From Merdimonas sp963929015 (GTDB taxonomy: Bacteria > Bacillota > Clostridia > Lachnospirales > Lachnospiraceae), in the NCBI RefSeq assembly GCF_963929015.1, contig NZ_CAWVHE010000009.1, forward strand, positions 17,513 to 81,512: a stretch of DNA of 64,000 nt. Reading direction: 5' to 3'. The notes beneath the pieces are model-generated. The model worked only from the letters and a program-made list of their open reading frames with translations, was not told the DNA's origin and ran no database searches. The position numbers and the translations under genes are program-made. Positions 23,257 to 31,473 of the stretch are shown in pieces; position 1 is the stretch's first letter; every line of letters begins with the position of its first letter.

Positions 23257-23292
23257 AATCTGTATGAATGATACATTCATACAGATTTTTTC
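23257..23292 (+). terminator. Strong hairpin between kinase and exporter genes of module 1
   Basis: AATCTGTATGAATG (23257-23270), loop ATA, CATTCATACAGATT (23274-23287), then TTTT: 14 perfect pairs. It ends 20 bases before the ATPase start at 23313. It should separate regulator transcription from exporter transcription, or act as an attenuator. Confidence 0.8.
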
Positions 23293-23312
23293 AGTTGAAA
23301 GGGGAGCAGGCT

Positions 23313-23999
23313 ATGGAAGTTCTGAAAGCAGTCAATCTTACAAAAATATATGGGAAAGGGGAAAATCAGGTGCGGGCCCTTGACGGAGTCAGCCTGTCTG
23401 TGGAGCAGGGGCAGTTCGCAGCCGTGGTGGGCACTTCCGGCTCCGGAAAGTCCACGCTCCTCCACATGCTGGGCGGCCTGGACCGGCCGGACGAGGGGAA
23501 GGTGTACGTGGACGGAAAAGACATCTTTTCTCTGAAGGAAGAAGCCCTGACCATCTTCCGTCGCCGGAAGATCGGTTTTGTATTCCAGTCCTACAATCTG
23601 GTGCCGGTGCTGAGTGTCTATGAAAATGTGGCGCTCCCGGTGGAACTGGACGGGAAAAAGGCGGACCGGGCGTTTATTGAGGAGATCCTGGATACGCTGG
23701 GGATCCTGCAGAAAGCCAGAAGCCTTCCGGGGCAGCTCTCCGGCGGACAGCAGCAGCGCGCGGCCATCGCAAGGGCTCTGGCCTCCCGGCCTTCGATCCT
23801 TCTGTGCGATGAGCCCACCGGCAACCTGGACAGCCGCACGTCTCAGGATGTGCTGGGACTTTTGAAACTGTCCGGCCAGAAGTTCGGGCAGACCATCGTC
23901 ATGATCACCCACAACGAGGAGATTGCCCAGATGGCGGACCGGATCATACGGATCGAGGACGGGCGGATCCTTTCTTCCAGAGGAAGGAGGGAGGCGTAG
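23313..23999 (+). CDS. ABC transporter ATP-binding protein (module 1)
   Basis: 228 residues from ATG 23313 behind AAAGGGGAG. Walker A is GTSGSGKST (residues 40-48), Q-loop is FVFQSYNLVPVLSV, the signature is LSGGQQQRAAIARAL, Walker B is ILLCDEPTGNLDS, and the H-loop is MITHNEEIA. This is the MacB/LolD/BceA type that energises FtsX-fold permeases. The next gene begins two bases after its stop. Confidence 0.93.
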   Translation: MEVLKAVNLTKIYGKGENQVRALDGVSLSVEQGQFAAVVGTSGSGKSTLLHMLGGLDRPDEGKVYVDGKDIFSLKEEALTIFRRRKIGFVFQSYNLVPVLSVYENVALPVELDGKKADRAFIEEILDTLGILQKARSLPGQLSGGQQQRAAIARALASRPSILLCDEPTGNLDSRTSQDVLGLLKLSGQKFGQTIVMITHNEEIAQMADRIIRIEDGRILSSRGRREA

Positions 24000-24000
24000 C

Positions 24001-26655
24001 ATGCGGGTCAAAAACAGGAAAACCATCTGGAACTTGAGTCTTAAGTCCTTTCGGGCCTCCGGGAAGCGGAACCTGATCGCAGTGGTGGCCATCGTACTGA
24101 CTACGGTTCTCTTTACCTCTCTTTTTACCATTGTGATGTCGTTAAATGAGAGCTATCAGACCTACACCTTCCGCCAGATCGGCGGGTACGCCCACGGCAC
24201 CTTTAAGGATGTGACAGATAAACAGGCAGAGAAGATCAAAGGGCATAAGAAGGTGAAAGCTGCCGGGGAACGAATCGTGGCGGGGATCATCGCGGAGGGA
24301 GCCTTTGCCAGAGTCCCGGCGGAAGTCAGCTACATGGACGAAAATAATACAAAGTGGAGCTACATCGATCTGAAAGAAGGCAGGGAGCCGGAAGGGACAA
24401 AGGAGATCATCCTGGACGACGCGGCGCTTGAACTGCTGGGCGTGAAGCCAGAACTGGGAGCCGAGATCACCCTCACCTGGCAGGTGTCCGACAAGAAGCA
24501 GAACGGGGGAGTGCGGACGGACACCTTCACCCTTGTGGGATGGTGGGAGTACGATCCTGTCATGCCGGTGCATTACATCAATATCTCCAGAGCCTATATG
24601 GAACAGCTGGAGCGGGACATGACAGGGGAGGGCCTGGAGCCCTTCCGTAGGGACTTAAATGTCATGCTGTCCTCCAGCCTGGATATTGACGGGACCATGG
24701 AAGAGATCGAAGAGGATCTGGGATACCAGAGAGACGATCCGGGAGCGGATACTTATCTGAACTACGGGGTAAACTGGGGCTATACCACGGCCCAGGCAGC
24801 AGCGGAGCTGGATCCCGGCCTTCTGGCCGCCATGGCGGCGTTCCTCCTTCTGGTGATCTTCACCGGATATCTGATCATCTACAACATTTTCCAGATCTCC
24901 GTGACAGGGGATATCCGCTACTACGGCCTTCTGAAGACCATCGGGGTGACGCCCAGGCAGCTTCGGCGGATCATCCGGCAGCAGGCCCTTCTGCTGTGCG
25001 GGATCGGCTGTCCGCTGGGGCTGATCGCCGGCTGGCTGGTGGGATCCGGCCTGGTGCCGGTGGTCCTTGCCAGGACCAGTCTGGAGACGATACAGACAGA
25101 GGTCAGCAGTTCGCCTCTGATCTTCGCGGCGTCCGCGCTGTTCGCGGTGGCGACGGTGCTGCTCTCCTGCGGGCGGCCGGGCCGGATGGCGGCGAAAGTC
25201 TCTCCCGTGGAGGCGGTAAAATATACGGAAACCGGCATTTCTTCCCGGAAGGAGCGAAGAAGCAGCCGGGCCGGGATCGGCGGGATGGCTTTTGCCAACC
25301 TGGGAAGGAATAAAAAGCGCACCGCACTGGTGGTGGTCTCCCTGTCTCTGTCGATGGTGCTGCTGGACCTTACCTTCCAGTTTACCGGCGGATTCAGTAT
25401 GGAGAAATATCTGGAACAGAAGACCTGCGCGGATTTTATCGTGGGGAACACGGATTACTTTCGGTTCCAGGCAAATGGGCCGGAATCCGGACTCGCCGGG
25501 GAGACGGTGGAGCAGATCCGGGAGAACACGGAAGAAGCGGACGCAGGTCAGGCCTGGGCGGTGCCTGGAATATATCCCAAGGTGTGGCTTGACGAAGAAC
25601 AGTTCCGCAGCCTGCCTTTTGCAGGGTCTGAAGAGCAGGTCAACCAGGAACTTCAGATCCGGGAAAAACGGGGAGACAAGATCCAGGTATTGCTCCAGGC
25701 AGAGGGCATGGACGACGCCCTGCTGGACAAGCTGACAGTCCTGGAAGGGAGCCTGGAACCCCTGCGGGACCCGGAGGGCGGGGCTATCGCTCTTCCGGTG
25801 GTGACCGATGATTACGGGACGCCCCAGATGACGGAGCATTATCCAAAGCCGGGAGACAAACTGACGGTGACCTATGTGGACGAGGGGTACTATGCGGACT
25901 CCCGGACCGGGGAGCCGGTGACAGACGCCACGCCGGAGGAATATATCCAGTATCACATAGAAAAAAGCCATGACGTGGAATACACTGTCTGCGCGCTGGT
26001 CGCGGTGCCTTACCAGATTTCCTTCCGAGTAAGCCTGATGTACGGCATGGATGCCATCATGGGGACGGAGCAGCTAAAGGCAGACAGTGGAGCAAAGTTG
26101 TATTCGCTCTTCTACATGTTCGATACGCCAAACCGGGAAGCAGAGGAAGCGGCGGAACACTTTCTGGCAGAGCTGACAAAGGGGGAGACGTCCCCTTTGA
26201 TGTATGAGAGCAAGGCGCTGGTCCGCCAGGATTTCCAGGGATTCCGGCAGATGTTCCTGCTCCTTGGAGGCGCGCTTTGCGCCATCGTGGGCGTGGTGGG
26301 GATCCTGAATTTCTTCAACGCCATCCTCACCGGGATTCTGGTGAGAAAGCGGGAATTTGCCATGCTGCAGGCAGTGGGCATGACGGGAAGGCAGCTAAAG
26401 AAAATGCTGGTGACAGAGGGCCTTCTCTATGCGGGAGCCACCATCCTTTTATCCCTTGTGCTGGTGTTCCTTCTGGAACCGCTGGTCGGGGGCATGCTGG
26501 AAGACATGTTCTGGTTCTTTGCTTATCATTTTGATGTGACCGCCCTGTGGGCGGCTGCGCCGGTCTTCCTGCTGCTGGGGGTTGTCCTGCCTCTTGGGGT
26601 CTACCGGGGGATCGCGAGGATGACTATTGTGGAGCGGCTGCGGGAAGTGGAGTAG
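24001..26655 (+). CDS. FtsX-domain ABC permease (module 1)
   Basis: 884 residues from ATG 24001; upstream in-frame ATGs lie inside the ATPase gene. The layout is an N-terminal helix (NLIAVVAIVLTTVLFTSLFTIVMS), a first extracellular region of about 200 residues, and an FtsX block (LLAAMAAFLLLVIFTGYLIIYNIFQISV... YYGLLKTIGVTPRQLRRIIRQQALLL). A second helix (RTALVVVSLSLSMVLLDLTFQF) and a large extracellular domain follow, then a second FtsX block (FNAILTGILVRKREFAMLQAVGMTGRQLKKMLVTEGLL). Much longer than BceB (about 640), closer to two-FtsX MacB-like permeases. Probably exports or dislodges a membrane-active compound. Confidence 0.9.
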   Translation: MRVKNRKTIWNLSLKSFRASGKRNLIAVVAIVLTTVLFTSLFTIVMSLNESYQTYTFRQIGGYAHGTFKDVTDKQAEKIKGHKKVKAAGERIVAGIIAEGAFARVPAEVSYMDENNTKWSYIDLKEGREPEGTKEIILDDAALELLGVKPELGAEITLTWQVSDKKQNGGVRTDTFTLVGWWEYDPVMPVHYINISRAYMEQLERDMTGEGLEPFRRDLNVMLSSSLDIDGTMEEIEEDLGYQRDDPGADTYLNYGVNWGYTTAQAAAELDPGLLAAMAAFLLLVIFTGYLIIYNIFQISVTGDIRYYGLLKTIGVTPRQLRRIIRQQALLLCGIGCPLGLIAGWLVGSGLVPVVLARTSLETIQTEVSSSPLIFAASALFAVATVLLSCGRPGRMAAKVSPVEAVKYTETGISSRKERRSSRAGIGGMAFANLGRNKKRTALVVVSLSLSMVLLDLTFQFTGGFSMEKYLEQKTCADFIVGNTDYFRFQANGPESGLAGETVEQIRENTEEADAGQAWAVPGIYPKVWLDEEQFRSLPFAGSEEQVNQELQIREKRGDKIQVLLQAEGMDDALLDKLTVLEGSLEPLRDPEGGAIALPVVTDDYGTPQMTEHYPKPGDKLTVTYVDEGYYADSRTGEPVTDATPEEYIQYHIEKSHDVEYTVCALVAVPYQISFRVSLMYGMDAIMGTEQLKADSGAKLYSLFYMFDTPNREAEEAAEHFLAELTKGETSPLMYESKALVRQDFQGFRQMFLLLGGALCAIVGVVGILNFFNAILTGILVRKREFAMLQAVGMTGRQLKKMLVTEGLLYAGATILLSLVLVFLLEPLVGGMLEDMFWFFAYHFDVTALWAAAPVFLLLGVVLPLGVYRGIARMTIVERLREVE

Positions 26656-26667
26656 AGAGTAAGTAGG

Positions 26668-26703
26668 AAAGGAGCAATCTCGTTATGAGGTTGCTCCTTT
26701 TAT
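26668..26703 (+). terminator. Terminator of module 1
   Basis: AAAGGAGCAA (26668-26677) pairs with TTGCTCCTTT (26691-26700), followed by more T residues. It lies 13 bases after the permease stop. Confidence 0.85.
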
Positions 26704-26705
26704 AC

Positions 26706-26733
26706 TTGACATATGGGAAAACTATGGTATGAT
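26706..26733 (+). promoter_or_regulatory. Promoter of the AbiEi-like operon
   Basis: TTGACA (26706-26711), 16-nt spacer, TATGAT (26728-26733). It stands right behind the terminator, so the two-gene unit has its own promoter. A 65-base leader follows. Confidence 0.7.
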
Positions 26734-26797
26734 TTAAGTAAAAATACACATAAACAAAGATAAAGTGAATGATTGCTCAAAAAAAGAAGGTAAACCT

Positions 26798-27340
26798 ATG
26801 ATTTTTAATTATAAAGACTGTATAGAGCATTATGGTACAGACTATAAGATAAAACAAGCGTTGGCAGAAAAGACTCTTTTTCAAAAAGAAAAGGGTCTTT
26901 ATTCAGATAAAGAATTTTGTTCGGAACTGGAATTGATTGTCGCGAAATATCCGCGTGCAGTTTTTACAGGAGAAAGCGCGTTTTATTATTACGGATTTAC
27001 AGATGTGATTCCAACTCATTATTTTATGGCTACCCGGCGGGAAGACACAAGAATAAAAGATAAACGGGTTGAGCAGGCATTTGTAAAGGACAGCCTATAT
27101 GATTTTGATAAGGTTACCATTGAGTATCAGAATGTAGAGATATCGATATACAGCCGGGAGCGGCTGCTGGTAGATTTAATTCGTTTTAAATCTAAAGTGC
27201 CGTTTGAGTATTATAAAGAAATAATCTGTGCTTACAGGAAAATTGTTAATGAACTTGATTTTTTCAAGATAAAAGATTATGCGGCGATGTTAAAGCGTGG
27301 TGATAAGATTCTGGATATCATACAGTTGGAGGTTTTGTGA
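26798..27340 (+). CDS. AbiEi-like antitoxin/regulator
   Basis: 180 residues. ATG 26798 follows AGAAGGT; an ATG at 26765 has no ribosome site. The sequence fits AbiEi-type (type IV) antitoxins: an N-terminal helical winged-helix-like part, then the core PRAVFTGESAFYYYGFTDVIPTHYFMAT (family pattern of a hydrophobic strand, S/T and aromatic-rich helix), and NVEISIYSRERLLVDLIRFKSKVPFEYYKEII. AbiEi normally represses its operon and antagonises the AbiEii nucleotidyltransferase. Here no AbiEii follows; the coupled partner is an unrelated 200-residue protein. Confidence 0.75.
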   Translation: MIFNYKDCIEHYGTDYKIKQALAEKTLFQKEKGLYSDKEFCSELELIVAKYPRAVFTGESAFYYYGFTDVIPTHYFMATRREDTRIKDKRVEQAFVKDSLYDFDKVTIEYQNVEISIYSRERLLVDLIRFKSKVPFEYYKEIICAYRKIVNELDFFKIKDYAAMLKRGDKILDIIQLEVL

Positions 27341-27942
27341 TGAATTTACTGGAAGAAATCGCTAAGGTTAAGGAAGAGGTGCCAGAAATGGAGAAAAGTG
27401 TGAGGGTCATCTCAGATAAAGAAGACAGGAAGGTCGTTGTTATTCCAGAGATTCTGTTTAAAGGGAAACGTGCGGTTCCGTGGGATACAGTGAAAGAGTA
27501 TCTGCGGAAATATGTGGGGAACTGTTATAAGATTGAGACTACAGAAGATATGGTTTATATTGGCAGTGATTTGCCAGATGAATATACAGGTTCCAGATAT
27601 ACTTATTCTCTAAAAGGAGCCAATGCAAAGGCAAAGGCGAATGCCGCGCAGGGGATTCCAGAATTACTGCAGACTGCAACAGGAAAGTATTTCCGGGAAA
27701 ACTCCGGAGATAAACATTTACGGGATGCGGCGTATGGCTGGTACCGTTATGATGCTTATTTCGCCCTGCCAGTATGTAATGAAAAGGGAGAAACAGAACG
27801 ATATAATATGTATCATGCCTCTATGCTGATCCGCCATGCTAAAGACGGGAAATATTATCTATATGACATTTTGGACATAAAAAAAGAAACGAGCAACCCG
27901 TTCCAATCCGAAGATCTTACTTGGAAAAAACCCATTTCTTAA
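27340..27942 (+). CDS. Unrecognised 200-residue protein coupled to the AbiEi-like gene; possible toxin
   Basis: 200 residues. ATG 27340 overlaps the preceding TGA by one base, with GGAGG 7 bases upstream, so the pair is translationally coupled. Visible blocks: IPEILFKGKRAVPWDTVKEYLRKYVG; VYIGSDLPDEYTGSRYT; KGANAKAKANAAQGIPELLQ; GWYRYDAYFALPV; and the C-terminal YNMYHASMLIRHAKDGKYYLYDILDIKKETSNP. The last block resembles the BECR-fold (Barnase-EndoU-ColicinE5/D-RelE) nuclease domains found in phage polyvalent and MuF proteins. That would make it an RNase-type toxin. The fold match is from memory, and toxin function is inference from gene order. Confidence 0.6.
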   Translation: MNLLEEIAKVKEEVPEMEKSVRVISDKEDRKVVVIPEILFKGKRAVPWDTVKEYLRKYVGNCYKIETTEDMVYIGSDLPDEYTGSRYTYSLKGANAKAKANAAQGIPELLQTATGKYFRENSGDKHLRDAAYGWYRYDAYFALPVCNEKGETERYNMYHASMLIRHAKDGKYYLYDILDIKKETSNPFQSEDLTWKKPIS

Positions 27943-28020
27943 TTGTTATTCTAAAGAGATGGGACCGTTTTGTCAAGACGATTCAAGAAAGAAAAATTTG
28001 AACAAGGGAGGTGATCAGAG

Positions 28021-28632
28021 GTGAGATATTATATTGCGGACCCGCATTTTTTCCACGGGGCGCTGAATACGAAAATGGATCGGCGCGGCTTTGAGAGCGT
28101 CGAGGCGATGAACGAATATATGCTGCGGCAATGGAACCGAAAAGTGCGAAAGAATGACGAGGTCGTTATCCTGGGGGATCTGTCGTGGGGAAAGGCGGAA
28201 GAAACCAATGAACTGCTGGAGCGGCTCAACGGACGCCTGTATCTGATCCAGGGAAACCACGACCGGTTTCTGAAGAACAAAGACTATAACGCAGGCCGGT
28301 TTGTGTGGATCAAGCCCTATGAGGAGCTGCAGGACAATAAGAGAAAGGTGATCCTCTGCCATTATCCCATCATGTGCTACAATGGCCAGTACCGTGTGGA
28401 TGAAAAAGGGAATCCTAAAGTATACATGCTTTACGGCCATGTGCATGATACGCAGGATCAGCGGCTCCTGGAGCGGTTTCAGGCGATCACAAGGGAAACT
28501 GCCTCGGTAAGTCCTGACGGGACAGCGAGACAGATCCCCTGCAACATGATCAATTGCTTTTGTATGTATTCCGACTATGTGCCGCTTACACTGGATGAGT
28601 GGATCGCATGTGAGAGAAGAAGGATGGAATAG
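28021..28632 (+). CDS. Metallophosphoesterase
   Basis: 203 residues from GTG 28021 behind GGGAGGTGATC. All calcineurin-type motifs are present: ADPHF, GDLSW, GNHDRF, CHYPI and GHVH, which bind two metal ions. It belongs to the short phosphoesterase branch that often stands alone near phage or defence genes. Substrate unknown (phosphodiester or phosphomonoester). A hairpin ATATCGCC/GGTGATAT follows its stop (28633-28655). Confidence 0.88.
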   Translation: MRYYIADPHFFHGALNTKMDRRGFESVEAMNEYMLRQWNRKVRKNDEVVILGDLSWGKAEETNELLERLNGRLYLIQGNHDRFLKNKDYNAGRFVWIKPYEELQDNKRKVILCHYPIMCYNGQYRVDEKGNPKVYMLYGHVHDTQDQRLLERFQAITRETASVSPDGTARQIPCNMINCFCMYSDYVPLTLDEWIACERRRME

Positions 28633-28726
28633 ATATCGCCATGACTCGGTGATATGATATTATGTAGCAAAAGGATCGAAAAGAAGAAACCGTTTCATTT
28701 ATCATAATATTGGGGAGACAGATAGC

Positions 28727-29509
28727 ATGCCATTATCTGACAATGAAAAAAGGGTCTCACAGATTGAGACAGAAAAAGAGATCATTTTTAAGCACCTGGG
28801 AAATCCGCTGATCAGCCAGCCGTTTACGGAAGATTTTGCCAGGCGGTTTTCCTGGAGTACGAACGCGATTGAAGGGAATACCCTGTCGCTGGAAGAAACG
28901 ATCGCAGTGATTGATTACGATGAAGTCAGATCAAATCACACCTATTCAGAATATACAGATGTGAAAAAAGTTTATTACGCGATTCGGGAAATGCTGCTTC
29001 CATTTAAGAAAACGATGATTGATGAAGAGTGGATCAGAAAAGCGAATGGCTATATCAGGCATATGCAGGGAGATTACAGGGATACTGCGGTCTATATTGG
29101 AAATTTGTCGGAGGCTGTATACTATCCTCCAGATCCGCAGGATGTTCCGGAACTTCTGAAAAGCTGGCTTGGGGAAGTAAATATAGAAGCGGCAACAGTG
29201 AAAGAGATCTTTGAAAAAATTGCAGCCAGTCATATCCGTTTTGAACGGATCCATCCTTTCTTAGACGGGAATGGCAGAACCGGAAGAATGGTCGTGAACC
29301 AGCAGCTGATCAATAACGGTTTACTGCCTGTTTCCATCCAGCCGACTGGAAAATACAGGGAAGCATTCAGAAGATATGATAAGAAGAATGATCTGTCAGA
29401 GATGGTTTATGTCTTGTTGAAAAGTGAACTGGAGTCCTTTGACAGAGTCCGCAGCCTGGCTTTGAAACTTTCCAAAGACCGGGAGAGACAGGCAAAGGAA
29501 AAGAAATAA
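28727..29509 (+). CDS. Fic-family protein, second copy in the window
   Basis: 260 residues from ATG 28727. The inhibitory-helix motif STNAIEGN lies near residue 45-52 and the catalytic motif HPFLDGNGRTGR near residue 180, with the flap region PPDPQDVPELL in between. Unlike the Fic gene at 5323 it lacks a C-terminal winged helix and ends in a charged helix. It is likely an AMP-transferase held off by its own inhibitory helix. It is encoded after the metallophosphoesterase in the island between modules 1 and 2. Confidence 0.9.
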   Translation: MPLSDNEKRVSQIETEKEIIFKHLGNPLISQPFTEDFARRFSWSTNAIEGNTLSLEETIAVIDYDEVRSNHTYSEYTDVKKVYYAIREMLLPFKKTMIDEEWIRKANGYIRHMQGDYRDTAVYIGNLSEAVYYPPDPQDVPELLKSWLGEVNIEAATVKEIFEKIAASHIRFERIHPFLDGNGRTGRMVVNQQLINNGLLPVSIQPTGKYREAFRRYDKKNDLSEMVYVLLKSELESFDRVRSLALKLSKDRERQAKEKK

Positions 29510-29530
29510 GAACTGTCATATAACATTTCA

Positions 29531-29587
29531 AATCAGGGGAGCAGATAGTCACAATTCCGTGATAATCTGCGACTCTGATTTTTTTAT
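29531..29587 (+). terminator. Terminator of the second Fic gene
   Basis: A nested stem pairs AATCAG with CTGATT and, inside, GCAGAT with ATCTGC, followed by seven T residues. Confidence 0.75.
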
Positions 29588-29598
29588 GTGTATTTCAT

Positions 29599-29760
29599 GG
29601 TATAATGATTGCACGAAGTGCAATCCAGCCCGGGAACCGGGCTGCCCTGCTGTGCAGGGATTATACCGGCAATCCACGGCTTGGGAAGTAAATGCCGCCT
29701 GCGGCAGCGCTTCCTTCCCTGCGCGCGTGGTATAATAACCGCGAAGCAGCTATTCTGCTG
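29599..29760. repeat. Two tandem cloverleaf-like multi-hairpin structures
   Basis: Structure 1 is closed by GGTATAAT (29599-29606) and ATTATACC (29660-29667) and holds three hairpins: GATTGCAC/GTGCAATC, GCCCGG/CCGGGC and CCCTGC/GCAGGG. Structure 2 (29674-29730) is closed by CCACG/CGTGG and contains GGAAG/CTTCC and TGCCGC/GCGGCA. A third GGTATAAT follows at 29729, then hairpin AGCAG/CTGCT. The 190-base gap before the module 2 regulator is thus almost entirely paired. It is not a CRISPR, tRNA or any riboswitch I know. Confidence 0.6.
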
Positions 29761-29780
29761 AATCGGGAAAGGAAAGAGAT

Positions 29781-30452
29781 ATGTGTCGAATTTTAATCAT
29801 AGAAGATGACCGGGAAATGAACCAGGGGATTTCTTATGTCTTGGAAAAGGACGGATACCGGACGGCTTCCGTCCATTCTATTGCAGAAGGGAAGAATGCC
29901 TTTGGAGAGCAGGAAGCGGATCTGATCCTTTTAGACGTGAATCTGCCGGATGGGGAAGGCTTTGCCTTTTGCCGGTGGGTCCGGGAGCGTTCCCGGGTGC
30001 CGGTGCTGTTTCTGACAGCCAGGGATCTGGAAGAGGACGCGCTGAAAGGGTATGAACTGGGCGCGGAAGATTATGTGACAAAGCCATTTTCCATGAAGAT
30101 CCTGTTAAAAAAGATCGACGTGATCCTGAAGCGGGACAGAGAGAAAGAGAAGATTGCTTTTGACGATGGATTCCTGCAGATTGACCTGGATAAAGCGCAG
30201 ATCCGGCGGGAGGGCGAACTTTGTACCGTGACGCCCACGGAGTTTCGGATTCTGAAGGAATTTCTCATGCACAAAGGTCAGCTTCTTACCTATGAGGTTC
30301 TGCTAGATCGCCTGTGGGACAGGGGAAATCAGTTTGTGGACAAGCATGCGCTGGCCGTCAACATGAACCGACTCCGGGGAAAGATTGAAGATGAGAAACA
30401 CAAATATATTTCAAACGTATACGGGATGGGATATCAATGGATTGGAAAATGA
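29781..30452 (+). CDS. OmpR-family response regulator (module 2)
   Basis: 223 residues from ATG 29781 behind AAAGGAAAGAG. Phosphoacceptor Asp 52 lies in LLDVNLPDGEG, with Lys in YVTKPF. The C-terminal winged helix ends NVYGMGYQWIGK. Overlaps the kinase start by 16 bases. Closely similar in layout to the regulators at 21611 and 38104. It probably activates the exporter of its own module. Confidence 0.93.
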   Translation: MCRILIIEDDREMNQGISYVLEKDGYRTASVHSIAEGKNAFGEQEADLILLDVNLPDGEGFAFCRWVRERSRVPVLFLTARDLEEDALKGYELGAEDYVTKPFSMKILLKKIDVILKRDREKEKIAFDDGFLQIDLDKAQIRREGELCTVTPTEFRILKEFLMHKGQLLTYEVLLDRLWDRGNQFVDKHALAVNMNRLRGKIEDEKHKYISNVYGMGYQWIGK

Positions 30453-31405
30453 TCATGCTGGCATGCGCCATTGCTCTGGCAGGAATCCTTAGCTGGAAGC
30501 TTTGGAAGTTGAAGCAGGATGTCTGTGAATTTGCCGACAGGCTGGACGAGAGTCTGGATGCGGTCCTGCAGGGGAGAAAGCCGGATGAGTCCGCAGATAC
30601 GCAGGATTCTCTTTTGGGAAAAGTCAATGAAAAGCTGGGCAGGACGCTGCATGTCCTTGAGAAAAAAGATGAAGAAAATCTGCGGGGAAAGCAACAGATG
30701 AAGGAGCTGATCTCCGACATCTCCCATCAGACCAGAACCCCCGTTGCGAATCAAAAGATCTATCTGGAGATTTTAAAAGATATGGATCTGCCCGGGGAGG
30801 CAACGGAATTCCTGAACAAGCTGGAACATCAGACAGACCGGCTGGATTTCCTGTTTCAGAGTCTGGTAAAAATGTCCCGGCTGGAGACGGGGGTGATCCA
30901 GATCCGCAAAGAAAGAGGAGACCTGTTTGATACTCTTGCCGGCGCCATGGCGGCGGTGGTACCTGCCGCGTCGAAAAAGAGCATTGCGTTGGAAGTAGAA
31001 GGCGGGGGAGAGAAGTTGTCAGGAGAAACCGATAAGAACAGGCTTCTTCTTTCCCATGACAGGAAATGGACAGAAGAAGCGGTCTATAACCTGCTGGATA
31101 ATGCGGTGAAATACACCCCGGAAGGGGGCCGGGTTACGCTATGCGTAGAGAAAAAGGAGATTTTTACAGAGATCCATGTGAGAGATACGGGAAAGGGGAT
31201 TGCCCTGGAGCGTCAGGCACAGATCTTTACCCGGTTTTACCGGGAGCCGGAGGTGCAGGATCTGGAGGGCCTTGGAATCGGGCTTTATCTGACACGCAAG
31301 ATTGCAGAACTTCAGGGCGGTTATGTGGAGGTGCGTTCAGAAGCAGGAAAGGGAGCGGATTTCTGCCTTTTCCTGCCCAATGCCGGAACACTCACAGTTT
31401 CGTGA
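30437..31405 (+). CDS. Sensor histidine kinase (module 2)
   Basis: 322 residues with one N-terminal transmembrane helix (residues about 4-22). Phosphoacceptor His 97 is in DISHQTRTPVA, N-box is NLLDNAVKYTP, G1 is RDTGKGIALE, and G2 is GLGIGLYLTRKIA. As in module 1, it has no extracellular sensor domain, so signal input probably comes through the partner permease. Confidence 0.92.
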   Translation: MDWKMIMLACAIALAGILSWKLWKLKQDVCEFADRLDESLDAVLQGRKPDESADTQDSLLGKVNEKLGRTLHVLEKKDEENLRGKQQMKELISDISHQTRTPVANQKIYLEILKDMDLPGEATEFLNKLEHQTDRLDFLFQSLVKMSRLETGVIQIRKERGDLFDTLAGAMAAVVPAASKKSIALEVEGGGEKLSGETDKNRLLLSHDRKWTEEAVYNLLDNAVKYTPEGGRVTLCVEKKEIFTEIHVRDTGKGIALERQAQIFTRFYREPEVQDLEGLGIGLYLTRKIAELQGGYVEVRSEAGKGADFCLFLPNAGTLTVS

Positions 31406-31473
31406 TTTTTTGCGATTGAGACCGGTTTGTGATTTTCAGGGGATAGGATGAGATCACAAAGGAGGGAAAAGAC

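Noticed and set aside
24655..25971. 438-codon open frame on the minus strand opposite the module 1 permease
   Set aside because: It mirrors the plus-strand FtsX permease, has no ribosome site, is very His/Arg/Pro-rich and shows no domain. A codon-usage shadow.
29599..29760. Multi-hairpin region considered as a CRISPR array or tRNA cluster
   Set aside because: The hairpins differ from one another, there are no equal-length repeats and spacers, and no tRNA arms or CCA. No cas genes occur in the window.
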